Shown in pieces: positions 51,881 through 61,137 of a stretch of 64,000 nucleotides of DNA (position 1 is its first letter; each line of letters begins with the position of its first letter). Made by a program: the position numbers and the translations under genes. The stretch is from an uncultured Bacteroidales bacterium (GTDB lineage Bacteria; Bacteroidota; Bacteroidia; Bacteroidales; Muribaculaceae), in contig CAMTKF010000001.1 of the NCBI GenBank assembly GCA_947072905.1, positions 1 to 64,000 on the forward strand, written 5' to 3'. The notes beneath the pieces are model-generated. The model was not told where the DNA came from, did no database searches, and saw nothing but the letters and a program-made list of their open reading frames with translations.

Positions 51881-53212
51881 ATGCCTCACCGATATTTCCC
51901 CCATACACCCGACGACATAGCCCTGATGCTTAAATCATGCGGAGCATCAGAGCTTGATGACTTGTTCTGCGACATCCCGGCCGAACTAAGACTCAAAGGT
52001 GGCTATAGACTGCCCGGAGCTATGTCTGAACCCGAGGTTAAAGCTGAATTCGACAAAGCCTTCAGTAAATGTACTCCGCTTGCGTGTTTTGCCGGAGCAG
52101 GAGCTTACAACCATTATACACCCGAGGTTATTCCGGCCTTGACCTCACGCTCTGAATTCCTTACGGCATATACACCGTATCAACCCGAAATCTCACAGGG
52201 CACATTACAGTATATCTTTGAGTATCAGAGCATGATAAGCAGGCTTACGGGACTCAATGTGACCAACGCATCAATGTACGATGGTGCTACAGCCACGGCC
52301 GAAGCCATGATCATGGCACTGAATGCCACACGCAAAAAACGCCGCATTCTTATATCTTCAACCGTAAATCCGGAGGTTGCCGCCGTAGTCAACACATACG
52401 CCCATTATCAGAATATCCCTGTAGAGGTCATTCCGCAGAAAGACGGTGTGACAGACCGTGCAGAACTTGAGATGATGCTCGGGGCAGGTGATGTGGCAGG
52501 TGTTATCGTTTCTTCTCCAAACTATTACGGTATTCTTGAAGATTACACAGGATTTGCAGAAAAGATACATGAGAAGAAGGCCTTGTTCATCATCAATTCA
52601 CCGGCTATAGCCCTTGGTGTAATAAAGTCACAAGGCGAATGGGGAGCCGACATTGCGGTGGGCGACGCCCAGAGTCTTGGGATGCCCTTGAATTATGGAG
52701 GTCCTTATCTCGGATACATGTCGTGTACCAACGCTTTGATGAGAAAACTGCCCGGACGAATTGTAGGCGCGACTACCGATGCCGATGGCCAACGTGTATT
52801 TGTGCTTACATTGCAAGCCCGTGAACAACATATACGTCGCGAGAAGGCGACATCCAATATCTGCTCCAATCAGGGTCTTATGACACTGCATGCAGCGATC
52901 TACATGTCGCTTATGGGAACCAAAGGACTGGAAGAGGTCAACCGCCTGTCGTGCAATGCCGCACATTATCTTGCTGAAAAGCTCGAAGAAACAGGTAAGG
53001 TGCGCCTGTCACATCCGGCTCAACCCTATCTCAATGAGTTTAAAGTAACGGTGAAAGATCCTCTTACAACTACAGTATTGCTTGAGGCCCTCAAGAATGA
53101 AGGTATACTCGGCGGTGTGGCTGTTGATGAAAATGAAATGATTGTTTCATGTACTGAACTCACCACTCCCCAACTGATTGATAAGTATGTCACAACTGTT
53201 AAATCTCTGTAA
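51881..53212 (+). CDS. gcvPA: Glycine dehydrogenase (decarboxylating) subunit 1
   Basis: The 443-residue alpha half of the split P protein, which decarboxylates glycine. It begins YFPHTPDDIALMLK and shows YNHYTPEVIPALTSRSEF, PYQPEISQGTLQYIFEYQ and TSNICSNQGLMTLHAAIY. The cofactor lysine is on the other subunit. The split GcvPA/GcvPB form differs from the single-chain P protein of enterobacteria. The gap to gcvPB is 3 nt. Confidence 0.97.
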   Translation: MPHRYFPHTPDDIALMLKSCGASELDDLFCDIPAELRLKGGYRLPGAMSEPEVKAEFDKAFSKCTPLACFAGAGAYNHYTPEVIPALTSRSEFLTAYTPYQPEISQGTLQYIFEYQSMISRLTGLNVTNASMYDGATATAEAMIMALNATRKKRRILISSTVNPEVAAVVNTYAHYQNIPVEVIPQKDGVTDRAELEMMLGAGDVAGVIVSSPNYYGILEDYTGFAEKIHEKKALFIINSPAIALGVIKSQGEWGADIAVGDAQSLGMPLNYGGPYLGYMSCTNALMRKLPGRIVGATTDADGQRVFVLTLQAREQHIRREKATSNICSNQGLMTLHAAIYMSLMGTKGLEEVNRLSCNAAHYLAEKLEETGKVRLSHPAQPYLNEFKVTVKDPLTTTVLLEALKNEGILGGVAVDENEMIVSCTELTTPQLIDKYVTTVKSL

Positions 53213-53215
53213 GCC

Positions 53216-54697
53216 ATGAATCGTAATCTATATGACAAACTGATCTTCGATCATTCTCATCCGGGTCGTAAAGGCTACGACCTTCCGCGTTACGATTGGC
53301 CTGAAGCCATGTCGAAGCTCCCCTCCGAGCTGATGAGATCTGAAGCCCCTCAGCTCCCCGAAGTTGACGAGCCTACAGTTGTAAGGCACTATACCAACCA
53401 GTCGACCAACAACTTTGGTGTAGATACAGGTTTCTACCCTCTTGGCTCTTGTACCATGAAGTACAATCCCAAGCTCAACGACAAACTTGCTGCAAATGAC
53501 ACCATAGCCCGTCTGCATCCTCGCCAACCCGAGGATACAGTGCAGGGTGCGCTCGAAATATATTGGAATCTGCAGCGAGTACTGAGCGAAATCGGAGGAA
53601 TGGCCGAATTTACACTTAATCCGTTTGCCGGTGCCCACGGCGAGCTAACCGGTCTGTTGGTAATAAAAGCTTATCATGAGAGTCGTGCCGACTTTGCCAG
53701 AACAAAAGTGATAGTCCCCGACTCGGCTCATGGCACAAATCCGGCCTCGGCCCATGTGGCAGGATATGAAGTGGTGGAAGTCAAAAGCCTGCCCGACGGC
53801 ACTGTTGACGTTGATGACCTCTGCTCCAAGCTCGGTCCGGATATCGCAGCTGTGATGATGACCAATCCCAACACCGTGGGTATGTTTGAAAAGAACATTC
53901 CTGTTATATCAAAGTTGGTACACGAAGCCGGAGCTTTGCTCTATTACGATGGTGCCAATCTTAATCCTATGCTCGGAATAGCCCGTCCCGGAGATATGGG
54001 ATTTGATGTGATGCACATCAATCTGCATAAGACATTCTCCACACCCCACGGTGGAGGTGGACCCGGAGCCGGCCCTGTAGGTGTTCGTGCCGGTCTCGAA
54101 CAATTCTTACCCAATCCCAAAGTATATAAGAAGGAAGATGGAACTTTCGGAGTAAACGATTTCTCTGATTCAGCTCTCGGCCGTATATCATCATGGCTCG
54201 GTAATTACACAGTATTAATACGCGCATTGGCATACATAATGACACTCGGCGCTGAAGGAATTGCCGAAGTGGGTCCGTTGGCCACACTAAATGCCAATTA
54301 CATAATGAATGCCTTGAAAGACAAGTATCTGCTGCCCATTCCCGGACCTTGCAAACACGAATTTGTCTTTGACGGTCTTATTGACAAATCTACAGGCATC
54401 ACTACCCTTAACATAGCTAAACGTCTGCTCGATCTCGGATTCCATGCTCCCACCATCTATTTCCCCTTGCTTTTCCATGAATCGCTCATGATAGAGCCGA
54501 CTGAAACAGAAAGCAGGGAGACTCTTGATACCTTCATAGATGCTATGCGTACCATCGCACGCGAAGCGGCTGAAAATCCTGAGATAGTAAAGAATGCTCC
54601 CCATAATACACCGGCTCGTCATCCCGATGATACTGAAGCCGCCCTTCATCCGGTTGTAACTTATTCTCAATATTTGGAAAAATTTAAATCGGAATGA
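53216..54697 (+). CDS. gcvPB: Glycine dehydrogenase (decarboxylating) subunit 2
   Basis: The 493-residue beta half of the P protein, carrying the pyridoxal-phosphate lysine in HINLHKTFSTPHGGGGPG. Other family motifs are YPLGSCTMKYNPK and LNPFAGAHGELTGLL. Its last codons overlap lpdA by 4 nt. With gcvT, gcvH, gcvPA and lpdA it makes the system complete. Confidence 0.97.
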   Translation: MNRNLYDKLIFDHSHPGRKGYDLPRYDWPEAMSKLPSELMRSEAPQLPEVDEPTVVRHYTNQSTNNFGVDTGFYPLGSCTMKYNPKLNDKLAANDTIARLHPRQPEDTVQGALEIYWNLQRVLSEIGGMAEFTLNPFAGAHGELTGLLVIKAYHESRADFARTKVIVPDSAHGTNPASAHVAGYEVVEVKSLPDGTVDVDDLCSKLGPDIAAVMMTNPNTVGMFEKNIPVISKLVHEAGALLYYDGANLNPMLGIARPGDMGFDVMHINLHKTFSTPHGGGGPGAGPVGVRAGLEQFLPNPKVYKKEDGTFGVNDFSDSALGRISSWLGNYTVLIRALAYIMTLGAEGIAEVGPLATLNANYIMNALKDKYLLPIPGPCKHEFVFDGLIDKSTGITTLNIAKRLLDLGFHAPTIYFPLLFHESLMIEPTETESRETLDTFIDAMRTIAREAAENPEIVKNAPHNTPARHPDDTEAALHPVVTYSQYLEKFKSE

Positions 54698-56016
54698 CAA
54701 CATTCGATAATATAATTATAGGCGCCGGCCCCGGTGGTTATGAACTTGCAGCCCGCCTCGCTGCCAAAGGCGAGACGGTGCTGGTTGTCGAAAAGGATAA
54801 ACTCGGCGGCACATGCCTAAACCGTGGTTGCATTCCTACCAAATGCCTTGTGGCCACTGCCGAAGCAGCCCATACGATCAATGAGTCTGCAGCCCTCGGT
54901 ATTGAAGCAAACGGTTTCAATATTAATTTTGAAACCGCATATAACCGAATGAAAAAGGTAGTGGATGGGTTGCGCGAAGGTGTTGCCGCAGAGTTGTCAA
55001 AATGTACAGTTTTCTACGGCGAAGCTAAATTATTGAGCAATAAAATAATTCAGGCGGGTGACGAAAAATTCGAAGCCTCATCAAGAATTATCATAGCTAC
55101 CGGCTCAACTCCGGCCGTCTTACCTATTGAGGGTGCGGAACTTGCCATGACAAGCGATGATGTGCTAAACATGTCTGTTCTGCCGCAGTCGGTTATCATA
55201 ATTGGCGGAGGAGTCATTGGAATTGAATTTGCGTCAATCCTTTCTAATTTAGGCGTAAAGACAACGGTAATAGAATTCTGCAAGGAAATTCTTCCGCCTT
55301 TCGATCCTGAAGTTGCCAAACGTCTGAGAATGTCATTATCGCGCAAAGGTGTAGATATTGTCACGGGAGCGGCTGTAACTTCAATAAAAAGCTCGCACGA
55401 TGGTATGTTACAAGTGACATACTCAGGCAAACGTGGGGAGTCGCAGATTGAAGCTTCACAGGTGATAATGGCTGTAGGGCGCAAACCTGTAATACCGACA
55501 GGGGTATCAGAAGCAGGTATAGAAATGACACACAAAGGATTTATCAAAGTCAACGAGCGCATGGAAACTTCTGTCCCCGGAATATATGCCATAGGCGATG
55601 TCAACGGCCTTATGATGCTTGCCCACGCTGCCATAGCACAGGGACGCGTGGTAGCTGACGGAAATCCTGAGCTATTCGATTCAAACCGAGTACCTTCGAT
55701 TGTCTTTACCAATCCGGAAGTCGCGTCAGTAGGAATGACTCCTGCCGGTCTTGAACAGAAAGGTATTTCTTTCAAGACAGAAAAACGGATGTTTGCCGGA
55801 AACGGTAAAGCGCAAGCGATGGGGAAACCTGAAGGCTTCATAAAATTTGCCCTTTTGCCCGAATTTTCCAATCAGATAGCAGGCGTGACAATTATAGGTG
55901 CGCATGCTGCAGATCTCATTGCCGAAGCTTCCATGCTCGTCACCGACAAAGTTTCAATTGACGATGTAGACAGCAGATATATTCACGCTCACCCTACTCT
56001 TTCAGAGATGTTTTGA
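54694..56016 (+). CDS. lpdA: Dihydrolipoyl dehydrogenase (glycine cleavage L protein)
   Basis: A 440-residue flavoprotein that reoxidises the dihydrolipoyl arm of GcvH with NAD+. FAD site IIIGAGPGGYELAARLA, redox disulfide C41/C46 in GGTCLNRGCIPTK, NAD site IIGGGVIGIEFAS, and the active-site base pair H433/E438 in HAHPTLSE. The protein ends two residues after that motif, shorter than many homologues but with all key residues. A terminator follows at 56046. Confidence 0.95.
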   Translation: MTTFDNIIIGAGPGGYELAARLAAKGETVLVVEKDKLGGTCLNRGCIPTKCLVATAEAAHTINESAALGIEANGFNINFETAYNRMKKVVDGLREGVAAELSKCTVFYGEAKLLSNKIIQAGDEKFEASSRIIIATGSTPAVLPIEGAELAMTSDDVLNMSVLPQSVIIIGGGVIGIEFASILSNLGVKTTVIEFCKEILPPFDPEVAKRLRMSLSRKGVDIVTGAAVTSIKSSHDGMLQVTYSGKRGESQIEASQVIMAVGRKPVIPTGVSEAGIEMTHKGFIKVNERMETSVPGIYAIGDVNGLMMLAHAAIAQGRVVADGNPELFDSNRVPSIVFTNPEVASVGMTPAGLEQKGISFKTEKRMFAGNGKAQAMGKPEGFIKFALLPEFSNQIAGVTIIGAHAADLIAEASMLVTDKVSIDDVDSRYIHAHPTLSEMF

Positions 56017-56045
56017 ATAGAACTTGTTTTCTGTTAACGATAAAA

Positions 56046-56076
56046 CGCCGGTCTGAAATTCAGGCCGGCGCTTTTT
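56046..56076 (+). terminator. Rho-independent terminator between lpdA and the M18 gene
   Basis: CGCCGGTCTGA (56046-56056) pairs with TCAGGCCGGCG (56060-56070) with one G-T pair, followed after C by five T. It ends the gcv operon ahead of a convergent gene. Confidence 0.88.
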
Positions 56077-56090
56077 ATAAGTTTTATCTA

Positions 56091-57392
56091 TCAAGATTTA
56101 TAGAATTCGGTAAATACTGCAATCATGGCTGTGTGGTCGGAAAGCGATGCTGTCTCGCGCACCGAATGCATGGCCCATATTGGCGAACCTACATCCACGC
56201 CACGGAGTGGCAACTGCGATGTAAGGATATTACCCAGCGTAGATCCTCCGGCCACATCACTGTGATTTACAAAATACTGGCAGGGTACACCGGCTCGTTC
56301 GCAAAGTACTTTGAACACGGCTGCTGAATCAGCATCGGTCATATATTTGCAGTTGGCATTGATTTTAACAACCGGACCTCCGCCAAGCGTAGGATGGTTG
56401 GTAGGATCCTGCTTCTCTACATAGTTGGGATGAACGCCATGTGCATCGTCGGCCGAAATCATGAAAGAATCCGATACCGCCCGCATGAAGTCTTCTTCTG
56501 AACCACCCTTGGCAGCATTAATTCTGCGCAGTATGTAGTCGAGCATAGGAGAAGCTGCTCCTTGTTTTGTGCCTGAGCCGGTTTCTTCATTATCAAAGAT
56601 TGCCATGACACGTGTTGCATTGTCTGCTACTGAAAGTGTGTCGAGCATGGCACACATTGCGGCGTGTACCATAGAAAGATCGTCAAGGCGTCCGGAGGTG
56701 ATAAAATCTCCATTCAGTCCCACTACTGATGCACGGGTGGTGTCAAACAGCGAAAGGTCATAGTCTAAAATCTCGGATGGTTTTACACCTAATTTTTCAG
56801 CTACAAGTTTAAGTACCAATCCTTTGGCCTGACTCTTGTCTGCAACTCGACCGATAACTGGCAACATGTCTTTCTGTTTAGAGAGAGGGTTGCCTTCGTT
56901 CACGGCACGATTGAAATGTATGGCCAGATGTGGAATTGTGAGCAGATGACGGTCAAACTTAACGAGAGCCGTCTCGGGCTGCAGAGGATTATCGCTGCGC
57001 AGTATCACCCTGCCGGCAAGCGACAGTGGTCTGTCAAACCATGTATAGAGTATCGGACCGCCGTAAACCTCGGTATTAAGTTTTACAATATTGCCGTCAC
57101 ATAATATCTCACAGTTGGGCTTGATTCTGAAGCCGGGAGAATCGCTGTGAGCCGATATGATTTTGTAGCCTTTTGAAGCTTCGCCTTCGCCCACAACAAA
57201 TGCAAACAGAGCAGAATCGTTTTTCTTTACGAAATAACGTCCGCCGAGTGACAGTTGCCAAGCTTCACGCATATCAAGTTCTTTAAAACCGTTGGCTGTG
57301 AGATGCCCTGCCAAAGTCTTGACTGCCCAGAAATTTACAGGCGAGGCATCCATAAAGGCTGCCAGATCCTTATAGTTATTGTTAATATTCAT
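56091..57392 (-). CDS. M18-family aspartyl aminopeptidase
   Basis: A 433-residue zinc aminopeptidase that removes N-terminal acidic residues. Metal and catalytic motifs: SAHSDSPGF, TSGRLDDLS, FDNEETGSGTKQGA and the C-terminal NHSDVAGGSTLGN. Start at ATG 57392 (MNINNNYKDLAAF), which falls just after the DUF5063 stop; longer starts would overlap that gene. Last gene of the gmk-nadD-DUF5063 run. Confidence 0.95.
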   Translation of the reverse strand: MNINNNYKDLAAFMDASPVNFWAVKTLAGHLTANGFKELDMREAWQLSLGGRYFVKKNDSALFAFVVGEGEASKGYKIISAHSDSPGFRIKPNCEILCDGNIVKLNTEVYGGPILYTWFDRPLSLAGRVILRSDNPLQPETALVKFDRHLLTIPHLAIHFNRAVNEGNPLSKQKDMLPVIGRVADKSQAKGLVLKLVAEKLGVKPSEILDYDLSLFDTTRASVVGLNGDFITSGRLDDLSMVHAAMCAMLDTLSVADNATRVMAIFDNEETGSGTKQGAASPMLDYILRRINAAKGGSEEDFMRAVSDSFMISADDAHGVHPNYVEKQDPTNHPTLGGGPVVKINANCKYMTDADSAAVFKVLCERAGVPCQYFVNHSDVAGGSTLGNILTSQLPLRGVDVGSPIWAMHSVRETASLSDHTAMIAVFTEFYKS

Positions 57393-57397
57393 ATATG

Positions 57398-57892
57398 TCA
57401 GAATGAATGATAGTATGAATTTATCGGGCGCAAAACATTGCAGAGAATCTGCGACCAATATGAGTCGAAATCTTCTTTAACAGCTACGATGGCCGAAGCA
57501 GCTACATCATCAGTAGCATCGCGCACAGTTTCGAGATAGTTGTAGAATACTTGAAACAAGTCGGCCAAACCCTCGGCTATACTTGCTCCGATAGGAGTAT
57601 CGGAATACTTCATGTCGTTCATGAACACTTCAAGATAAGAATCATCCTCACCCAAAAGTGATTCGATATTTCGCCGCACAGAATCATAAATTTCTTCTTC
57701 AAGCGCATCCTGATTGATATAACCGTCGTCAAGTGCGCCTTCATCGGTAAGATCTGAAGCCGTAATATATATTCTTGGGAGCAGACGCAGCATAGTGGCT
57801 GCGAAATCACGTGGCTGCATGGTCACGCAATTCTCACAGGCCGAGCAATACTCGTTACATAAGGCCGTAAAGGCCAGTGCATTATTTGTCAT
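57398..57892 (-). CDS. DUF5063 protein
   Basis: A 164-residue acidic, helical, soluble protein without catalytic motifs. Sequence and position after nadD match the DUF5063 family of Bacteroidetes. It contains a Cys pair (NEYCSACENCV) near the N-terminus and several D/E-rich segments. Overlaps nadD by 4 nt. Function unknown. Confidence 0.75.
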   Translation of the reverse strand: MTNNALAFTALCNEYCSACENCVTMQPRDFAATMLRLLPRIYITASDLTDEGALDDGYINQDALEEEIYDSVRRNIESLLGEDDSYLEVFMNDMKYSDTPIGASIAEGLADLFQVFYNYLETVRDATDDVAASAIVAVKEDFDSYWSQILCNVLRPINSYYHSF

Positions 57893-58473
57893 TTGTATAG
57901 TTTATGTTCTACGATATATTTATGTACACCGTTAGGAAGGAAATATTCCATATCACGACCCTTGGCTATAGCATTTCTTATAAAAGTACTCGATATATTA
58001 GCCATAGGCGCATCAACTATTTCCATGCCGTCTACATTGGTATCCGTAACAGGATATCCGGGTCGTGGGTAAACAATCACGCCGTATGTATCGAGAATAT
58101 GCTGTGCCTGTTTCCACCGGTCAAAGATAGCCCAGTTATCCGATCCGATTATGAGTTTAAATCTGTAGTCAGGATAACGTGATGCAAGCAAATCGAGAGT
58201 ATTGACTGTATACGACGGGAGAGGCATTGTAAGTTCGATGTCGCAAACATCAAGGTTGGTAGATCCTTTGATCGCGATATTCAGCATCGTGAGCCTCTTC
58301 ATGTCCGGCAACAGAGCGCCGGGGTCTTTTTTCAGAGGATTTCTGGGCGAGAGAGTAAGCCATACCTGATCAACATACCCCCATTGAGCCAGAAAGGATG
58401 CTATCATCATGTGGCCGATATGCACCGGGTTGAATGATCCTCCAAGGATTCCTATAACTTTATTATTGTCCAT
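57889..58473 (-). CDS. nadD: Nicotinate-nucleotide adenylyltransferase
   Basis: A 194-residue enzyme of NAD synthesis. The nucleotidyltransferase signature GGSFNPVHIGHM, LIIGSDNW and the C-terminal ISSTFIRNAI are all present. The start at ATG 58473 (MDNNKVIGILGG) gives the usual length. It follows gmk after an 83-nt gap with a perfect hairpin. Confidence 0.97.
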   Translation of the reverse strand: MDNNKVIGILGGSFNPVHIGHMMIASFLAQWGYVDQVWLTLSPRNPLKKDPGALLPDMKRLTMLNIAIKGSTNLDVCDIELTMPLPSYTVNTLDLLASRYPDYRFKLIIGSDNWAIFDRWKQAQHILDTYGVIVYPRPGYPVTDTNVDGMEIVDAPMANISSTFIRNAIAKGRDMEYFLPNGVHKYIVEHKLYK

Positions 58474-58522
58474 GTTAAGCTTTTGATAAATCAATTGCTG
58501 AATATGTTCTGTATAAAATAGC

Positions 58523-58553
58523 TTTCAGCATACAGGCTTCCTGTATGCTGAAA
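58523..58553. other. Perfect 14-bp hairpin between gmk and nadD
   Basis: TTTCAGCATACAGG (58523-58536) and CCTGTATGCTGAAA (58540-58553) form a perfect stem with a three-base loop. On the minus strand it is followed by GCTATTTTATAC, only a weak T-run. It may be a partial terminator or processing site in the gmk-nadD transcript. Confidence 0.65.
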
Positions 58554-58556
58554 CCC

Positions 58557-59126
58557 TTATGCAAGGAATTCTTTTATTAATGTTTTTGTTTCCTCTACAG
58601 CATCATTGAGATCTTCGTTCACAACACGTTTATCAAACTGCGGTGCAAAACTGATTTCATATTCAGCACGTCCAACACGTGTTACTATTTGCTCGGGTGT
58701 GTCGGTTCCTCTTTTAAGGAGTCGGCGTTGAAGCTCGGGAATGCTTGGCGGTTCTACAAATATCAGACAGGCATCCTCTCCATAACTTTTCTTAACGTTG
58801 AGCGCTCCTTTCACATCTATATCGAGAATCACATTATGGCCTTTGGCGAGCTGCAAGTCAACCTCGCTTTTCAGGGTACCGTAGTAGCGTCCGGGATAGA
58901 CTTCTTCCCACTCGATGAACTCTCCGTTTTCTACAGCATCACGAAAACGTTCTGTTGTAAGGAAGTGATAGTGAACGCCATCTTCTTCGCCTTCACGCGG
59001 TGCTCTGTTTGTTGCAGATACCGAAAATTCGAGGCCAACTGACTCATCGTCGAGTATGCTGTTTATTATCGTTGATTTTCCGCAACCCGACGGTGCCGAA
59101 ATAACTATAAGTTTACCTTTGGTCAT
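58557..59126 (-). CDS. gmk: Guanylate kinase
   Basis: Phosphorylates GMP to GDP. The 189-residue protein has the P-loop SAPSGCGKSTI, the GMP-binding segment SATNRAPREGEEDGVHYHF, and VILDIDVKGALNVKKSYG. It heads the gmk-nadD-DUF5063-M18 run behind a promoter at 59162-59193. Confidence 0.97.
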   Translation of the reverse strand: MTKGKLIVISAPSGCGKSTIINSILDDESVGLEFSVSATNRAPREGEEDGVHYHFLTTERFRDAVENGEFIEWEEVYPGRYYGTLKSEVDLQLAKGHNVILDIDVKGALNVKKSYGEDACLIFVEPPSIPELQRRLLKRGTDTPEQIVTRVGRAEYEISFAPQFDKRVVNEDLNDAVEETKTLIKEFLA

Positions 59127-59409
59127 AACAGGATAAAATCGTTAGTTGTTTTTTACTACTGCGAATTTACGTAAAAAGAAAGCAAATTGCAAAATTTATG
59201 CTTAAATTTCTCAAAATTATTATCGAACTTTTTATAAGAAATGCCCGGCGGATTGAAAACAGATGCTGTTCTCATTTATTATAAACAGACATTCCCCGGG
59301 CTGTGCGGTGAGTTATTATATATTAAGTAAGCAATTTTTTCCAACATTAACGCATTTTGGTCTTAAATGTTAGCTGAAAAATGACTAATTTTGCAAAAAA
59401 ATTCGACGT
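59127..59409. promoter_or_regulatory. Divergent gmk/dusB promoter region with a structured core
   Basis: On the minus strand, TTTG (59193-59190), 20 nt, TAAATTCG (59169-59162) is a good gmk promoter with one -7 mismatch. On the plus strand, TAATTTTG (59386-59393) is a -7 box 17 nt before the dusB ATG, without a clear -33. Between them GCCCGG (59243-59248) and CCGGGC (59296-59301) can pair around AACAG/CTGTT (59258-59270). The role of that structure is unknown. Confidence 0.55.
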
Positions 59410-60405
59410 ATGAAGATTGGAAACATAGATTTAGGCGATTCTCCTGTGATGCTTGCTCCGATGGAAGATGTAACAGACGAATCGTTCCGTCTTATTTGTA
59501 AAGAAATGGGTGCCGACATGACCTATACGGAATTTGTCAGCGCCGATGCACTCATACGCAATATTCAGGCAACTACCCGCAAGCTCAAAATTCATCCCGC
59601 CGAAAGGCCGACTGCAATTCAGATTTATGGCAAGGAAGTGGAGCCTATGGTGGAAGCGGCCAAGATAGCCGAAGCCGCTGCGCCCGACTTGATTGACATC
59701 AACTTTGGATGTCCGGTAAAGAAAGTAGCCGGTAAGGGCGCCGGAGCCGGCATGCTCCGTAATATTCCGCTGATGCTCGAAATCACACGCGCTGTGGTCG
59801 ATGCGGTCAAACTGCCCGTCACAGTCAAGACCCGTTTGGGTTGGGATCATGACTCCAAGATTATAGTAGACTTGGCCGAGCAGCTTCAGGATTGTGGCAT
59901 ACAAGCCATTACAGTCCATGGTCGTACACGCTCGCAGTTATATTCCGGTGAAGCCGACTGGGATATGATAGCAAAGGTCAAGCAGAATCAACGCCTTAAA
60001 ATACCCGTTATAGGTAATGGAGATATCACAACTCCGGCAAAGTTGAAAGAAGCCTTCGAACGATATGGGGTAGACGGTGTTATGGTAGGCCGTGCATCAA
60101 TAGGCGCACCGTGGATTTTCCATGATTTCAAGCAGATGCTAATCGAAGGTCATTATGAAGAACTGCCCATATCTGTTAAATTCGACCTTTTAAAACGTCA
60201 GATACACGAAAGCATCGACCGTATAGACGAATACAGAGGAATCCTCCATATACGCCGGCATCTGGCCGCTTCTCCTATCTTCAAGGGTATACCGGATTTT
60301 AAACAGACCCGAATAGCTATGCTTAGAGCCTCTACCCTGAGCGAGCTTGAATCAGTGCTCGACCATATCCAGAATCATATTCTCCCTAAATATTCATCAC
60401 TATAA
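59410..60405 (+). CDS. dusB: tRNA-dihydrouridine synthase
   Basis: A 331-residue flavoprotein reducing uridines in the tRNA D-loop. The barrel motifs are LAPMEDVTDESFR, QIYGKEVEPM, the catalytic C101 in NFGCPVKKVAGKGAG, VKTRLGWDHDS, VHGRTRSQLYSG and VMVGRASIGAPWIF. The subtype resembles DusB, but the exact tRNA position is inferred. The next gene follows after 12 nt. Confidence 0.94.
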   Translation: MKIGNIDLGDSPVMLAPMEDVTDESFRLICKEMGADMTYTEFVSADALIRNIQATTRKLKIHPAERPTAIQIYGKEVEPMVEAAKIAEAAAPDLIDINFGCPVKKVAGKGAGAGMLRNIPLMLEITRAVVDAVKLPVTVKTRLGWDHDSKIIVDLAEQLQDCGIQAITVHGRTRSQLYSGEADWDMIAKVKQNQRLKIPVIGNGDITTPAKLKEAFERYGVDGVMVGRASIGAPWIFHDFKQMLIEGHYEELPISVKFDLLKRQIHESIDRIDEYRGILHIRRHLAASPIFKGIPDFKQTRIAMLRASTLSELESVLDHIQNHILPKYSSL

Positions 60406-60417
60406 ATCAGCTTAATC

Positions 60418-61134
60418 ATGACAAAATATCTCTTTCCATTACTTATATTGATATTTTCTGCGACAAACTCCATGTATGCGGAAACAGCAGATTACAAACT
60501 CGAAGTGCAGGATTTCTCCGAACTGAAAGTTACAGACAATATAAATGTTGTATATCACTGCTCAAGCGACTCGGCCGGATGGGTTTATTTCACATGCGAC
60601 CCGGCCGTATCATCCAAACTCCTTTTCTCTAACGATAAGGCTTGTCTGCACATTCAGGTAGCGGCTGATGAAGTTTCCTTGGACCAACTGCCCGTTGTAC
60701 ACGTTTATTCATCTGCCCTGCAGAAAGTAGAAAACGCGTCAGACTCCACCACTCATATTCTGAATAATGTAGCCGTACCAAGTTTCAAGTGCAAGGTTAT
60801 AGGCAATGGTTACATCATCATCAACAACATTGACGCCAACACAGTAAGTGCTTCCATCGCCACCGGCAAGGGACATATAGTCATTGCTGAAGGCAAGGCC
60901 AAAAAAGCCAACTTTACCAATGTAGGAACAGGCACAATAGAAGCCGGTGCTTTGAAAGCCCGCAATGTCAAAGTGTCTCATTGGGGAACAAACGATGTGG
61001 ATTGCTCAGCCTCAGAATCGCTCACAATTTACGGAACAGGAAGCGGAAAGATTTACTATAGCGGTAATCCCGAGAAGGTAAGCAACCGCTCAATGGGTAT
61101 CAAGGCTTTCCCGGTTGAGACAAAACAAAAATAA
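60418..61134 (+). CDS. Secreted GIN-domain (DUF2807) protein
   Basis: A 238-residue exported protein: signal peptide about 1-21 (LFPLLILIFSATNSMYAE), then a beta-helix-like domain with repeated short strands (VYHCSSDSAGWVYF; GNGYIIINNIDANTVSASI; GTGTIEAGALKARNVKVSHWG). The opening FSELKVTDNINVVY is the usual start of DUF2807 domains. Function unknown; probably periplasmic or outer-membrane associated. The flippase gene starts 3 nt after it. Confidence 0.82.
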   Translation: MTKYLFPLLILIFSATNSMYAETADYKLEVQDFSELKVTDNINVVYHCSSDSAGWVYFTCDPAVSSKLLFSNDKACLHIQVAADEVSLDQLPVVHVYSSALQKVENASDSTTHILNNVAVPSFKCKVIGNGYIIINNIDANTVSASIATGKGHIVIAEGKAKKANFTNVGTGTIEAGALKARNVKVSHWGTNDVDCSASESLTIYGTGSGKIYYSGNPEKVSNRSMGIKAFPVETKQK

Positions 61135-61137
61135 TGG

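Noticed and set aside
55050..55871. Long minus-strand frame (273 codons) opposite lpdA
   Set aside because: It lies wholly antisense to a well-supported flavoprotein gene, has no recognisable family, and its composition mirrors the codon bias of lpdA.
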